DNA from: JBBRSD01 sp038245725
Lineage (GTDB): Bacteria; Actinomycetota; Coriobacteriia; Anaerosomatales; JAAXUF01
Assembly (NCBI GenBank): GCA_038245725.1
Contig: JBBRSD010000003.1
Coordinates: forward strand, 62,001 to 126,000
Reading direction: 5' to 3'
DNA length: 64,000 nucleotides
The position numbers and the translations under genes were made by a program. The number at the start of each line of letters is the position of its first letter. The stretch's first letter is position 1. Shown one piece after another: positions 1 to 8,048 of this stretch. The notes under the pieces are model-generated. The model worked only from the letters and a program-made list of their open reading frames with translations, was not told the DNA's origin and made no database searches.

Positions 1-263
1 GGCCGCGAGCTTGTCTCGGCGGTGTCACTCACCGATTAGTCCTCCGAGAAGCCCGTTGCCGTCTTGACACAATTCGGCAAATATGGGCGTCTGCCTCGTC
101 CTGAATGCGACGAACGCCCGGCCGCGTTGCCTTTCGCAATCCGTGCCGCTGGGGCGTCATCCGTGGCGACCTGCGCGTTTGCGCGAGGCCCTTCACAGGG
201 GTAGCATCGGCAATCCGCCTCCGTTACGGAACGGTTGAAAAGTCCCCGAACAGAGAGGTCTGA
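1..263. other. Gene-free leader before the first gene
   Basis: No convincing coding frame or RNA gene is visible here. A TTGACA hexamer lies at 64-69, but no -10 element follows at 16-18 bp spacing, so no promoter is claimed. The stretch is the 5' flank of the 3D-domain protein gene, whose AGAGAGGT ribosome binding site lies at 252-259. Confidence 0.4.
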
Positions 264-1313
264 ATGAGGTCACAGCCGAGTCGCTCGGCGAGATCCGTGA
301 AGACCCAGTATTTCATCGCAGCCGTAATTCCCGCACTCATTGTCGTACTCAGCATCTCCGGATTCGTATGGGCACAGAAGCAGGTGACGGTCGTCGTTGA
401 CGGCCGGATCTCGCACGTGAGCACGCAGGCCACAAGCGTGGCTCGCCTGCTCGACCAGGCCGATGTCGCGTTGGGCGCCGGGGATATTGTGATTCCCCCG
501 GGTGATGCGGTCGTTAGCGGCGGCATGACCGTGGTCGTGCGCCACGCTACGCCGGTCATCCTGAACCTCGGTGGCAACCGCACCGCGCTTGTCGTCGTCG
601 GCCAGACTGTCGCTGACGCGCTCTTCGCCGCGGGCATCGACCCCGACACCAATCCCGCCGTCACCCCCGCGCTCTCCACAAGGCTCGAGCGCGATATGAC
701 GATCTGGGTACCTGACGTCTTCGCACGCATCACCAAGCAGGAGATCGCCCTGCCCTTCGCCGAGAGGACCGTCGGGGACCCACTGCTTCCCGTCGGCGTC
801 CGCAAGGTGCTCACTCGCGGTCACCAGGGGACCGAACTGCGCGTCTTCCGCGCGCTCGTTTCCGACGGCATTGAAGGGTCTGCGACTCTTTCCGCAGTCA
901 AGAGCGTGGCACCCGCTGTCGATCAGGTCGTCGCGGTGGGCACGGCGACCCGGGTCGCCAGCTACGCGGCGATCGTCGCCAGCGCCAGGGCGCTTGCCCG
1001 CGTCCGCACGACCCGCACCCCGAGGCCCGGCGTCGGCCGGGGCATGCAGGTCGAGGCGACCGGATACTCCGCCGGCAGCGGCGGCGCGGACCACCGCTGT
1101 GCCACCGGAGCGCTCGCGACCCACGGCGTCATCGCGGTCGACCCGCGCGTCATCCCGCTCGGCACGCACGTGTTCGTGCCCGGCTACGGCTACGCCGTCG
1201 CGGCGGACACCGGCGGCGCCATCAAGGGCCACCGTATCGACCTGTGCTACGACAGCGGTCGCGACGCAATCCTGTGGGGCCGGCGCACGGTGACCATCAT
1301 CATCCTCGACTAA
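264..1313 (+). CDS. YabE-like secreted cell-wall protein, DUF348 plus 3D domain
   Basis: The 349-residue product has an N-terminal membrane anchor or signal (about residues 15-37, IAAVIPALIVVLSISGFVWA). DUF348-like ubiquitin-fold repeats follow (about 40-160), then a C-terminal 3D domain (about 265-349) with the aspartates in YAVAADTGG and IDLCYD that give the family its name. 3D domains are barrels related to lytic transglycosylases, so a role in peptidoglycan turnover is likely. A typical G5 domain is not obvious in the middle part. The ATG at 264 follows AGAGAGGT. The next gene, rsmA, starts 2 bp after the stop, as expected for the yabE-rsmA pair of Firmicutes. The family call is firm; the enzymatic activity is inferred. 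Confidence 0.88.
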   Translation: MRSQPSRSARSVKTQYFIAAVIPALIVVLSISGFVWAQKQVTVVVDGRISHVSTQATSVARLLDQADVALGAGDIVIPPGDAVVSGGMTVVVRHATPVILNLGGNRTALVVVGQTVADALFAAGIDPDTNPAVTPALSTRLERDMTIWVPDVFARITKQEIALPFAERTVGDPLLPVGVRKVLTRGHQGTELRVFRALVSDGIEGSATLSAVKSVAPAVDQVVAVGTATRVASYAAIVASARALARVRTTRTPRPGVGRGMQVEATGYSAGSGGADHRCATGALATHGVIAVDPRVIPLGTHVFVPGYGYAVAADTGGAIKGHRIDLCYDSGRDAILWGRRTVTIIILD

Positions 1314-1315
1314 CC

Positions 1316-2191
1316 GTGACGAACTCGCCCCTCGCGACTCCATCGGCGACGCTTGCCGTGCTCAAGCGCCACGGCCTGGCCACCAAGAAGTCGCTCGGCC
1401 AGCACTTCCTCGTCGACGACAACGCCGTTGGCCGCATCATCGATCTGGCCCGGCTCTCCGGGGACGAGACCGTCGTCGAGGTCGGGCCGGGAATCGGCAC
1501 GCTCACCGTGGCCCTCTGCGAGCACGCCGGCGCGGTGGTCGCCGTCGAGCGCGACGCCGATCTGCTGCCGGTCCTCGCCGAGACGACTTCGGGCTGCACG
1601 CGCTTCGCCGTCGTGCGGGCCGATGCCGTTGCAGTGTCACCCGAGTCGATCGCCGAGCCATTCGGCGCCCCGGTCGCACTCATCGCCAACCTGCCGTACG
1701 CTGTCGCCGCCACGGTCGTCCTGCGCTTCTTCGAGGAACTGCCCACGCTGCGGTCGGCGACCGTGATGGTGCAGTCCGAGGTGGCGGATCGCATGGCCGC
1801 CTCGCCTGGCGGCAAGGAGTACGGCTCCTACACGGTCAAGCTGCGACTACTCGCCCAGCCGGCCGGGCGCTTCTCGGTCGCGCGCAACTGTTTTCTGCCG
1901 CCGCCCCGCGTCGACTCGGCTGTCCTCCGTCTCGAGCGTGCTCCGCTCGCCGATGACCCCGCCTTGCTGCGTTCCGCCGCGCGCGTCTCCGACGCGGCGT
2001 TCGCCCAGCGTCGCAAGACGATTCGCAACTCACTTCGGGCCACCCTGGCCATCGGGACGGACGTGCTCGACGGCGCGCTGGCAGCCGCTGACATCGATGG
2101 GTCGCTGCGCGCTGAGACGCTTCCCGCCGAAAGATTCCTTGAGCTTGCGCAGGCTCTGACCGATGTCGGAGTGACGTTGCCTTCGAGGTAG
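1316..2191 (+). CDS. rsmA: 16S rRNA (adenine1518-N6/adenine1519-N6)-dimethyltransferase RsmA
   Basis: RsmA (KsgA) dimethylates two adjacent adenines in helix 45 of 16S rRNA during 30S maturation, using SAM. The protein shows the family start KKSLGQHFL, the SAM motif VVEVGPGIGTLT and the adenine-binding motif IANLPY. The Cys-free C-terminal part carries FAQRRKTIRNSL. An upstream in-frame start at 1244 exists, but it lies inside the preceding gene. The GTG at 1316, 2 bp after the yabE-like stop, gives 291 residues, the normal size. The gene is therefore translationally coupled to the wall-protein gene. Confidence 0.96.
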   Translation: MTNSPLATPSATLAVLKRHGLATKKSLGQHFLVDDNAVGRIIDLARLSGDETVVEVGPGIGTLTVALCEHAGAVVAVERDADLLPVLAETTSGCTRFAVVRADAVAVSPESIAEPFGAPVALIANLPYAVAATVVLRFFEELPTLRSATVMVQSEVADRMAASPGGKEYGSYTVKLRLLAQPAGRFSVARNCFLPPPRVDSAVLRLERAPLADDPALLRSAARVSDAAFAQRRKTIRNSLRATLAIGTDVLDGALAAADIDGSLRAETLPAERFLELAQALTDVGVTLPSR

Positions 2192-2270
2192 GCGCCTCGC
2201 GGCCTCTCCAGTGAGGTTATCGACCAGCCAGTCAGTACTATTCGTGCTGGTAATTCGGGTGTTTCTGGAC

Positions 2271-2276
2271 TATACT
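2271..2276 (+). promoter_or_regulatory. Probable -10 element of the veg promoter
   Basis: A TATACT hexamer lies about 28 bp upstream of the veg start codon, in a locally AT-rich stretch that contrasts with its surroundings. No good -35 is visible at the right distance, so this rests on the -10 alone. A separate promoter is reasonable because veg and its terminator form a self-contained unit. Confidence 0.4.
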
Positions 2277-2303
2277 ACCTCTCTGAACAGAGGAGGCTCT
2301 TTC

Positions 2304-2585
2304 ATGGATCTTGTTCGTCAGGCCGAAGTTGTTGGCCGCATTCGTAACGACCTTGAGAACATGACCGGCAGTCGAATTCGGGTCCGCGCCAACATGGGCC
2401 GTTCGAAGATCGTCGAGCGTGAGGGCATTCTCATGCAGACGCATCCTGCACTCTTCGTGGTCGAAGTGATCGAGAAGCGGGACCGCATGGCGCGTGCATC
2501 GTACCAGTACGTTGACGTGCTCACCGGCACCGTGGAGCTCACGCACGTGGAAAGCGGTGAGAACCTGCTGCCTTGGCTGAACTAG
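2304..2585 (+). CDS. veg: Veg family protein
   Basis: A 93-residue protein of the Veg/DUF1021 family, with the conserved run ENMTGSRIRVRANMGRSK and the end ESGENLLPWLN. In Bacillus subtilis Veg is highly expressed and influences biofilm matrix genes; its biochemical role is not settled. The ATG at 2304 follows a strong AGGAGG site at 2291-2296. The longer frame from 2211 has no such site. The gene sits between rsmA and ispE, its Firmicutes position, and ends just before a rho-independent terminator. Confidence 0.93.
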   Translation: MDLVRQAEVVGRIRNDLENMTGSRIRVRANMGRSKIVEREGILMQTHPALFVVEVIEKRDRMARASYQYVDVLTGTVELTHVESGENLLPWLN

Positions 2586-2610
2586 CCGGCGGCTGGAGAT
2601 AAGATCAAAG

Positions 2611-2641
2611 CGCGGGGCTCACCATGGCCCCGCGTTTTCTT
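2611..2641 (+). terminator. Rho-independent terminator of veg
   Basis: An 8-bp stem CGCGGGGC / GCCCCGCG (2611-2618 with 2627-2634) with an 8-nt loop is followed by TTTTCTT. It separates veg from ispE and argues that ispE starts after it, at the GTG at 2662. Confidence 0.85.
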
Positions 2642-2661
2642 GTATGGAGGGGACACGTCGC

Positions 2662-3549
2662 GTGCAGGGTCTGACGATCATCGCGCCCGCCAAGGTCAAT
2701 CTGTTCCTCGGCATAGGCGCCACACGCCCAGATGGACACCACGACCTCCGTTCCGTGTTCCAGACACTCGAGCTGCACGACACCGTGCGGATGTCGCCAT
2801 CGGACGAGCTAACCGTCACCTGTGACGAACACCTCGACATTCCAGTGCATGACAACCTCGCCTTTCGAGCCGCGAAGGCCTTCTCGCAGGCTTTCGACAT
2901 CGAGGTGCTCGTCGACATCGCGATCGCGAAGCGGATTCCGGCTGGTGCTGGTTTGGCGGGTGGCTCATCGGACGCTGCAGCCGTACTTGCGGGCCTCGCG
3001 CACTGGGCGAGCCTTTCCCTCGACGACGAGCGTCTACATGTTGCTGCGCGGTCCCTCGGCGCCGACGTCCCGTTCTTCCTGTACGGTGGTGCGGCGCTGA
3101 TGGGCGGCAGGGGGGATCTGCTGCAACAGCATCTGCCCAGCGCCGCCTTCCACGTCGCGCTCATCAAGCCCGCGGTGCCGGTTTCGACCGCCGATGCGTA
3201 CCGGGCGTTTGACGCCGACCCACGGCCGGCGGGAGATCCACGCGGCGTTACCGATGCGCTGCTCGCGGGAGACGTGACCGCGCTCGCCACGTCCCTGTGG
3301 AACAACATGACCACCGCGTCGATCCTGCTCGTGCCCGAGGTGGGCGAAGCTCTCACCTGGATGCGGGCGCAGCAGGGCGTGCTTGGAGCGCTTGTCGCCG
3401 GCAGTGGCTCGGCCATCTTCTCCGTGTGCGAAGATGGACGCGTGGCCGAGAGGATCGCAGCAGATGCCGCGCAGCGGGGCCTATGGTCGACCGCGACAAA
3501 GACTCGGTCGACGGGCGTGTTCGTCGCTGGCGAAGAGGGGGTCTCGTGA
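2662..3549 (+). CDS. ispE: 4-diphosphocytidyl-2-C-methyl-D-erythritol kinase IspE
   Basis: IspE phosphorylates CDP-methylerythritol in the MEP route to isoprenoids. It is a GHMP kinase. The protein (295 residues) shows the substrate part IIAPAKVNLFLGI, the ATP-binding loop PAGAGLAGGSSDAAA and the C-terminal GALVAGSGSAIF. The GTG at 2662 is preceded by GGAGGGG at 2646-2652 with 9-nt spacing. The in-frame ATG at 2644 has no ribosome binding site and lies against the terminator, so it was rejected. The stop overlaps the start of the next gene (GTGA), indicating coupling. Confidence 0.95.
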   Translation: MQGLTIIAPAKVNLFLGIGATRPDGHHDLRSVFQTLELHDTVRMSPSDELTVTCDEHLDIPVHDNLAFRAAKAFSQAFDIEVLVDIAIAKRIPAGAGLAGGSSDAAAVLAGLAHWASLSLDDERLHVAARSLGADVPFFLYGGAALMGGRGDLLQQHLPSAAFHVALIKPAVPVSTADAYRAFDADPRPAGDPRGVTDALLAGDVTALATSLWNNMTTASILLVPEVGEALTWMRAQQGVLGALVAGSGSAIFSVCEDGRVAERIAADAAQRGLWSTATKTRSTGVFVAGEEGVS

Positions 3550-4319
3550 AGGTCCACGCGATGGTGCTTGCGGGTGGTGACGGCGCCGTGATCGACCCCA
3601 CCGTCCGCATCAAGGGACTCGTGCCGATCGCGGGCCGGCCCATGATCGAATGGGTCGTGGACGCTCTTCGGGCCGCATCGTCGATCGACGAGATCGCGGT
3701 CGTCGTGCCAACCGATGAGAACCTCGGCGACTGGACCGACAAGGTCGACCATCTCATCGTCTCGGACGCGAATTTCATCGACAATGCGATCGCCGGCTGT
3801 TCGGTCTTCCAGATCGAGCGCAATGTGCTCTGCGCAACCGGCGACTTGCCGGCGCTCAGCGCAGAGGCTGTCGACGACTTCGTCGTGCGTTCGCTCGAGA
3901 CCGGCGCCGAGTTCACATACCCGCTGGTGCCCGCTGAGGACATGGAAGCGCAGTTTCCCGGCTCACAGCGTACATATGTGAAGGTCGCCGGTGGGCCGGT
4001 GACCGGCGGAAACATGATGGTGCTGGCGCCCGGTCTCGTCAGCCGCAACCGCCAGATCGGTCAGCGCCTCTTCGACACACGAAAGTCCCCGCTCGCCATG
4101 GCTCGCGTTATCGGGATTCCCTTCATCTTCAAGTACGCGACAGGTCGGCTTCGAGTCGAGGATGTCGAACGCAAGATGGGGCAGCTTCTCGGAGCGAAAT
4201 GCTCGGCGGTCTACACGTCACACGCATCGATCGGTGCCGATGTCGACAAGCCGATCGACGTCGTCGTCGCGGAGCGTGTTCTCTACCGACGAGTGACGGG
4301 TACGAAAGACAGCCAATGA
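3546..4319 (+). CDS. MobA-like nucleotidyltransferase family protein
   Basis: A 257-residue protein starting with the nucleotidyltransferase signature MVLAGGDGAVIDPTVRIKGLVPIAGRPMI (split here: LAGG loop, then a KGLVPIAGRPM segment). It has GDLPAL, the position of the metal-binding Asp in MobA/IspD/GlmU-type enzymes. The nucleotide and acceptor substrates cannot be told. The GTG start at 3546 overlaps the ispE stop by 4 nt, so the two are coupled. In Bacillus this place is occupied by purR, so the gene is a lineage-specific insertion in the conserved order. A role in molybdopterin or sugar-nucleotide synthesis is possible but not shown. Confidence 0.8.
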   Translation: MKVHAMVLAGGDGAVIDPTVRIKGLVPIAGRPMIEWVVDALRAASSIDEIAVVVPTDENLGDWTDKVDHLIVSDANFIDNAIAGCSVFQIERNVLCATGDLPALSAEAVDDFVVRSLETGAEFTYPLVPAEDMEAQFPGSQRTYVKVAGGPVTGGNMMVLAPGLVSRNRQIGQRLFDTRKSPLAMARVIGIPFIFKYATGRLRVEDVERKMGQLLGAKCSAVYTSHASIGADVDKPIDVVVAERVLYRRVTGTKDSQ

Positions 4320-4384
4320 GGGTTAAACTCTTGGAGTAACCCAAGGGCGATCGGGGGTCGCTCTACTAACAACTGGGGGAGTTC

Positions 4385-4687
4385 ATGCTGATCACCAAGG
4401 TGGCGCTTCGACCTGTTGCGATGAATAAGGTGTGTGCGATTGCAAGCATCGTTCTCGATGACGCCTTCGTCATCCACGATCTGCGCGTCGTCAACGGCGA
4501 CAAAGGGTTGTTCGTGGCGATGCCTTCACGCAAGCTGCCCAACGGCGACTTTCGCGACATCTGCCACCCGATCAACACCCATGCGCGGAATGAGATCCAA
4601 CGCGTGGTACTCGAGCAGTTCCATGCCGAGGGGGGCATCGGCGCCTTCTCTGACGCCTCGCTGGGCCTCGTTGCCGAAGACGCTTAG
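4385..4687 (+). CDS. spoVG: Septation/gene regulator SpoVG
   Basis: A 100-residue SpoVG protein with the conserved core IASIVLDDAFVIHDLRVV, then GLFVAMPSRKLPNGDFRDICHPIN. SpoVG is a small DNA/RNA-binding protein conserved well beyond sporulating bacteria; in Firmicutes it affects cell division and virulence genes. The ATG at 4385 follows GGGGGA. It lies upstream of glmU as in Bacillus, here with a tRNA gene between them. No spore-specific gene is visible, so its presence is not evidence for sporulation. Confidence 0.95.
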   Translation: MLITKVALRPVAMNKVCAIASIVLDDAFVIHDLRVVNGDKGLFVAMPSRKLPNGDFRDICHPINTHARNEIQRVVLEQFHAEGGIGAFSDASLGLVAEDA

Positions 4688-4771
4688 GCCGGCACGGATA
4701 CCGCTTTTTGCCCCGGAAGCTTTCCGCGACCGGCGGATGAGGGTATTCTCGGAAATCGTCCGGAGAAGCGG

Positions 4772-4801
4772 TTGACGCCGATTTGCGCGACTTCCTAAAC
4801 T
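4772..4801 (+). promoter_or_regulatory. Promoter of tRNA-Gln
   Basis: A -35 element TTGACG (4772-4777) and a -10 element TAAACT (4796-4801) are separated by 18 bp. They lie about 35 bp before the tRNA, a normal distance for a stable RNA gene. Confidence 0.6.
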
Positions 4802-4835
4802 TCACCCCGGCTGATTCGCGGCTGAAACCCTGCGA

Positions 4836-4909
4836 TGGGGCATCGTTCAACGGCAGGACTCGGGCTTTTGGTGCCCGCTATCCAGGTTCGAATCCTGGTG
4901 CCCCAGCCA
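4836..4909 (+). tRNA. tRNA-Gln (anticodon UUG)
   Basis: The sequence folds into a cloverleaf: acceptor TGGGGCA with TGCCCCA, anticodon stem CGGGC/GCCCG with loop TTTTGGT (anticodon TTG, reading CAA), and T arm CCAGG TTCGAAT CCTGG. Discriminator G and an encoded CCA end the gene. It lies between spoVG and glmU. Confidence 0.96.
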
Positions 4910-4971
4910 CACAGCACATGCGGTCCCGAGCCTGACAGGCCCGGAGCCGTCTCCGACGGAGGAGCAATCCG

Positions 4972-6348
4972 ATGAGTTCGATCGCTCTCATCCTCGCTGC
5001 CGGCGAGGGAACACGGATGAAGTCGGATAAGCCCAAGGTCGCTCACGAAGTTCTCGGCAAGCCGATGGTGAACTGGGTCGCCGAAGCTGCACGCTCGGCA
5101 GGATGCAATCGTGTCATCGCGGTCACCGGGCATCACGCAGATGTCGTGGAAGCGCTGCTCGGCGAGACCGAGAGCGTACGCCAGGAGGCCCAGCTCGGCA
5201 CGGGCCACGCGGTGATGTCGGCGCGGGAGGCGCTCAGCGGCTTCCACGGCTCGCTCGTCGTGCTGTCGGGCGACACGCCGCTCCTCCAAGCCGATACGAT
5301 CGCTGGGCTCATCGCGGTGCGCGAGTCGAGCGGGGCCGCCATGGCGCTGCTGACCGCCGAGCTTGCGTGCCCCACCGGCTACGGCCGGATCGTGCGCACG
5401 ATGCACGACGGCGGGGTCGACCGCATCGTCGAGGAAAAGGACTGCACCCCCGAGGAGCGCCGGATAACCGAGACCAACACCGGCACGTACTGCTTCGACG
5501 CCGCGGTGCTCTTCGCCCGCCTCGACCGGCTCACGACTGAGAACGCGCAGGGAGAGTACTACCTGACAGACATGGTGAAGATCTTCCGCGACGAGGGTCT
5601 TGGCGTGAGTGCGATGATCGCCGAGGACTCGCTCGAGACCATGGGCATCAACAGCCGCGTTCAACTCGCCGAGGCGACCAAGGTCATGCAGCGTCGCATC
5701 AACCACGCACACATGGGCGCGGGCGTCACCATGATCGATCCCGATCTTGTGTGGATTGGCCCGGATGTGAAGATCGGCCGCGATGTCGAACTGCTTCCGA
5801 TGACGTTCCTCTTTGGGAAGACGATCATCGCTGACCGCGCCGTCATCGGTCCAAGCGCACGGCTGACCGATGCGACGGTGGGCGAGGATGCCGTCGTCGA
5901 CGCATCGGTGGTTCTCGGCGCGAAGGTGGGTCCGGGCGCCACCGTGGGGCCTGTCGCGTACCTGCGCAGCGGAGCCGTTCTAGGGGCAAAAGCCAAGGCC
6001 GGAACATGTGTCGAGATCAAGAACTCCGTCATCGGCGAGGGAAGCAAGGTGCCGCACCTCTCCTACATCGGCGACGCGACGATAGGTGCCGGCGTCAATG
6101 TGGGGGCCGGCACGATCACGTGCAACTACGATGGCGAGACAAAGCACCACACGACCATCGGAGACGGCGCTTTCATCGGCTCTGATACGATGCTCGTAGC
6201 GCCTGTGGACGTGGGCGCCGGAGCGATCACCGCGGCGGGCAGCACGATAGCCAAGGATGTTCCCGCCGGAGCGCTCGCTATTGAGCGTTCTGAGCAGGTA
6301 ATCATCGAGGGCTGGGCTGCTCGGCGAGCGCTGCAAAAGAAGGACTAG
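4972..6348 (+). CDS. glmU: Bifunctional UDP-N-acetylglucosamine diphosphorylase / glucosamine-1-phosphate N-acetyltransferase GlmU
   Basis: GlmU makes UDP-GlcNAc, the entry precursor of peptidoglycan, from glucosamine-1-phosphate. The N-terminal half (about 1-230) is a pyrophosphorylase with LAAGEGTRMKSDKPKVAHEV. The C-terminal half (about 250-458) is a left-handed beta helix of hexapeptide repeats with KNSVIGEGSKVPHLSYIGDA and the catalytic region GAGTITCNYDG. At 458 residues it is full length. A GGAGGAG site precedes the ATG. prs follows 26 bp later, the usual partner. Confidence 0.97.
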   Translation: MSSIALILAAGEGTRMKSDKPKVAHEVLGKPMVNWVAEAARSAGCNRVIAVTGHHADVVEALLGETESVRQEAQLGTGHAVMSAREALSGFHGSLVVLSGDTPLLQADTIAGLIAVRESSGAAMALLTAELACPTGYGRIVRTMHDGGVDRIVEEKDCTPEERRITETNTGTYCFDAAVLFARLDRLTTENAQGEYYLTDMVKIFRDEGLGVSAMIAEDSLETMGINSRVQLAEATKVMQRRINHAHMGAGVTMIDPDLVWIGPDVKIGRDVELLPMTFLFGKTIIADRAVIGPSARLTDATVGEDAVVDASVVLGAKVGPGATVGPVAYLRSGAVLGAKAKAGTCVEIKNSVIGEGSKVPHLSYIGDATIGAGVNVGAGTITCNYDGETKHHTTIGDGAFIGSDTMLVAPVDVGAGAITAAGSTIAKDVPAGALAIERSEQVIIEGWAARRALQKKD

Positions 6349-6374
6349 CGGACTGGGACGGAGCGGATTTCACG

Positions 6375-7337
6375 ATGGGCGAGAACGGCAAGCGCATGAT
6401 GGTCTTCGCCGGCACGAGCAATCCGGACCTCGCCGAGGGCATGGTCAAGCATCTCGGCATCGAACTGGGCAACGTCAAGATCCGGAAGTTCGCCAACGGT
6501 GAGATCTATGTCCGCTATCTCGAGAGCGTTCGAGGTGCCGACGTGTTCATCGTCCAGTCGATCTGCTCGCCGGTCAACGACATGCTCATGGAACTGCTGA
6601 TCATGGTCGACGCAGCCAAGCGCGCGTCGGCGCGCTCGATCACCGCCGTCGTCTCGAGCTACGGTTACGCGCGGCAGGACAAGAAGTCCGCTGCTCGCGA
6701 GCCGATCACGGCAAAGCTCGTGGCGGATCTCATGACGATTTCCGGCGTTTCACGAGTCATCACGATGGACCTGCATCAGGGCCAGATCCAAGGCTTCTTC
6801 AACCAGCCGGTCAACCATCTGACCGCGCTGCCCATCCTCGCGGACTACTTCGAGTCTCTGCACCTGGAGAACTTGTGCGTGGTCAGCCCGGATGTCGGCC
6901 GCGCCAAGGCGTGCAAGAAGCTCGCTGACATGCTCGGAGCGAGCCTCGCGATCATGCACAAGGGTCGCCCGGAGCACAACGTCGCGGAGATCACACACGT
7001 CATAGGCGATGTGAACGGCAAGACCTGCATCATCGCCGACGACATGATCGATACGGCCGGTTCGGTTGTTGCGGGCGCCAAGGCGCTCAAGAATGCTGGA
7101 GCCGCCACGGTCTACGTGACCGCGACCCACGGGATCCTCTCGCCGCCGGCATTCGATCGCCTCGAGGCGGCGCCGGTCGCAGAGGTGGTCGTCACCAACA
7201 CGATTCCCGTGCCCGATCAGTTCGTGCATGGAAAGATCCACGTGCTGTCGGTGGCTCCACTATTCGCTCACGCGGTACAAAACGTCTTCAACGACGATTC
7301 GGTTTCCGAACTGTTCGACCCGGACTTCCAGCTGTAA
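6375..7337 (+). CDS. prs: Ribose-phosphate pyrophosphokinase (PRPP synthetase)
   Basis: Prs converts ribose-5-phosphate and ATP to PRPP for nucleotide, His and Trp synthesis. The 320-residue protein carries the N-terminal MMVFAGTSNPDLAE region, the ATP-binding YARQDKK segment, VVSPDVGRAKACKKLADML and the PRPP loop DDMIDTAGS. Length and motifs match bacterial class I enzymes. It is in one run with glmU upstream and ctc/rplY and pth downstream, the conserved arrangement. Confidence 0.97.
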   Translation: MGENGKRMMVFAGTSNPDLAEGMVKHLGIELGNVKIRKFANGEIYVRYLESVRGADVFIVQSICSPVNDMLMELLIMVDAAKRASARSITAVVSSYGYARQDKKSAAREPITAKLVADLMTISGVSRVITMDLHQGQIQGFFNQPVNHLTALPILADYFESLHLENLCVVSPDVGRAKACKKLADMLGASLAIMHKGRPEHNVAEITHVIGDVNGKTCIIADDMIDTAGSVVAGAKALKNAGAATVYVTATHGILSPPAFDRLEAAPVAEVVVTNTIPVPDQFVHGKIHVLSVAPLFAHAVQNVFNDDSVSELFDPDFQL

Positions 7338-7348
7338 AGGACCCCGCG

Positions 7349-7374
7349 CGCCGAGGGGTAGGAACCTCTCGGCG
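7349..7374 (+). promoter_or_regulatory. Imperfect hairpin between prs and the L25 gene
   Basis: CGCCGAGGGG and CCTCTCGGCG form a 10-bp stem with one mismatch around a 6-nt loop. No T run follows, so it may be an mRNA processing or attenuation structure instead of a terminator. It also contains one copy of the over-represented TCTCGGC word. Confidence 0.35.
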
Positions 7375-7407
7375 AAACAAACGGGCAAGAGAAGGAGCAC
7401 GCACGCT

Positions 7408-8040
7408 ATGAGTACGATAGACATTCTCACAGTTTTCCCCCGCACCGAGATCGGCAAGACCAGCACCAAGCTCGGCCGAGAAGGTCGCATTCCCGCCGTT
7501 CTGTACGGAATGGGTCGCGACCCCCTCGCCATCGCGCTCGACCGTCACGACTTCGAGCTCTTCATGTCGCATCACGCGGCGGGTTCGACGCTTGTCGAGA
7601 TTCAGATCGCCGGCGAGAAGAAGCCAGTCAACGCCATGATCCGCGAGATGCAGCTTGCCCCGCTCAAGGGCAACATCGTGCACGTCGACTTCATGGCCGT
7701 GTCGCTCGACATCCCGGTCCACGCGATCGTAGCCGTGCACCTCATCGGCGACGCAGCGGGCGTGAAGCTTGGCGGCGTGCTTGCCACGGAGCGCCACGAG
7801 ATCAACGTCGAAGCGAAGCCGGCCGAGCTCCCGAACTTCATCGAGGTCGACGTCTCGGCTCTCGAGATTGGCGACTCGGTTCACGTGGGCGACGTCACTC
7901 CCCCCAAGGGCGTCACGCTGCTCGATGAGCCGGAGAGCGTCATCGCATCGGTCACGCCGCCGACCGTCGAGGTCGAGGCTGAAGAAGGTGCCGAGCAGGC
8001 TGAGCCCGAGGTCATCGGCGCGAAGGCCGAGGAAGAGTAG
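7408..8040 (+). CDS. rplY: 50S ribosomal protein L25/general stress protein Ctc
   Basis: A 210-residue protein of the long L25/TL5/Ctc type, which binds 5S rRNA. The N-terminal L25 domain (about 1-95) begins MSTIDILTVFPRTEIGKTSTKLGREGRIPAVLYG. The C-terminal beta domain (about 100-190) ends in an acidic tail rich in Glu. The ATG at 7408 follows GAAGGAG. The longer frame from 7228 runs through the end of prs and was rejected. pth starts 8 bp downstream. Confidence 0.95.
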   Translation: MSTIDILTVFPRTEIGKTSTKLGREGRIPAVLYGMGRDPLAIALDRHDFELFMSHHAAGSTLVEIQIAGEKKPVNAMIREMQLAPLKGNIVHVDFMAVSLDIPVHAIVAVHLIGDAAGVKLGGVLATERHEINVEAKPAELPNFIEVDVSALEIGDSVHVGDVTPPKGVTLLDEPESVIASVTPPTVEVEAEEGAEQAEPEVIGAKAEEE

Positions 8041-8048
8041 CGGCAAGC

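Noticed and set aside
64..69. TTGACA as the -35 of a promoter for the first gene
   Set aside because: No acceptable -10 at 16-18 bp spacing and the gene starts 195 bp further on.
270..1343. Long open frames antisense to the first gene and to most GC-rich genes
   Set aside because: They are mirror frames caused by high GC at third codon positions; they lack ribosome binding sites and family motifs.
4385..4687. SpoVG and Veg as evidence for sporulation
   Set aside because: Both families are widespread in non-sporulating bacteria, and no spore-specific gene is present in the window.
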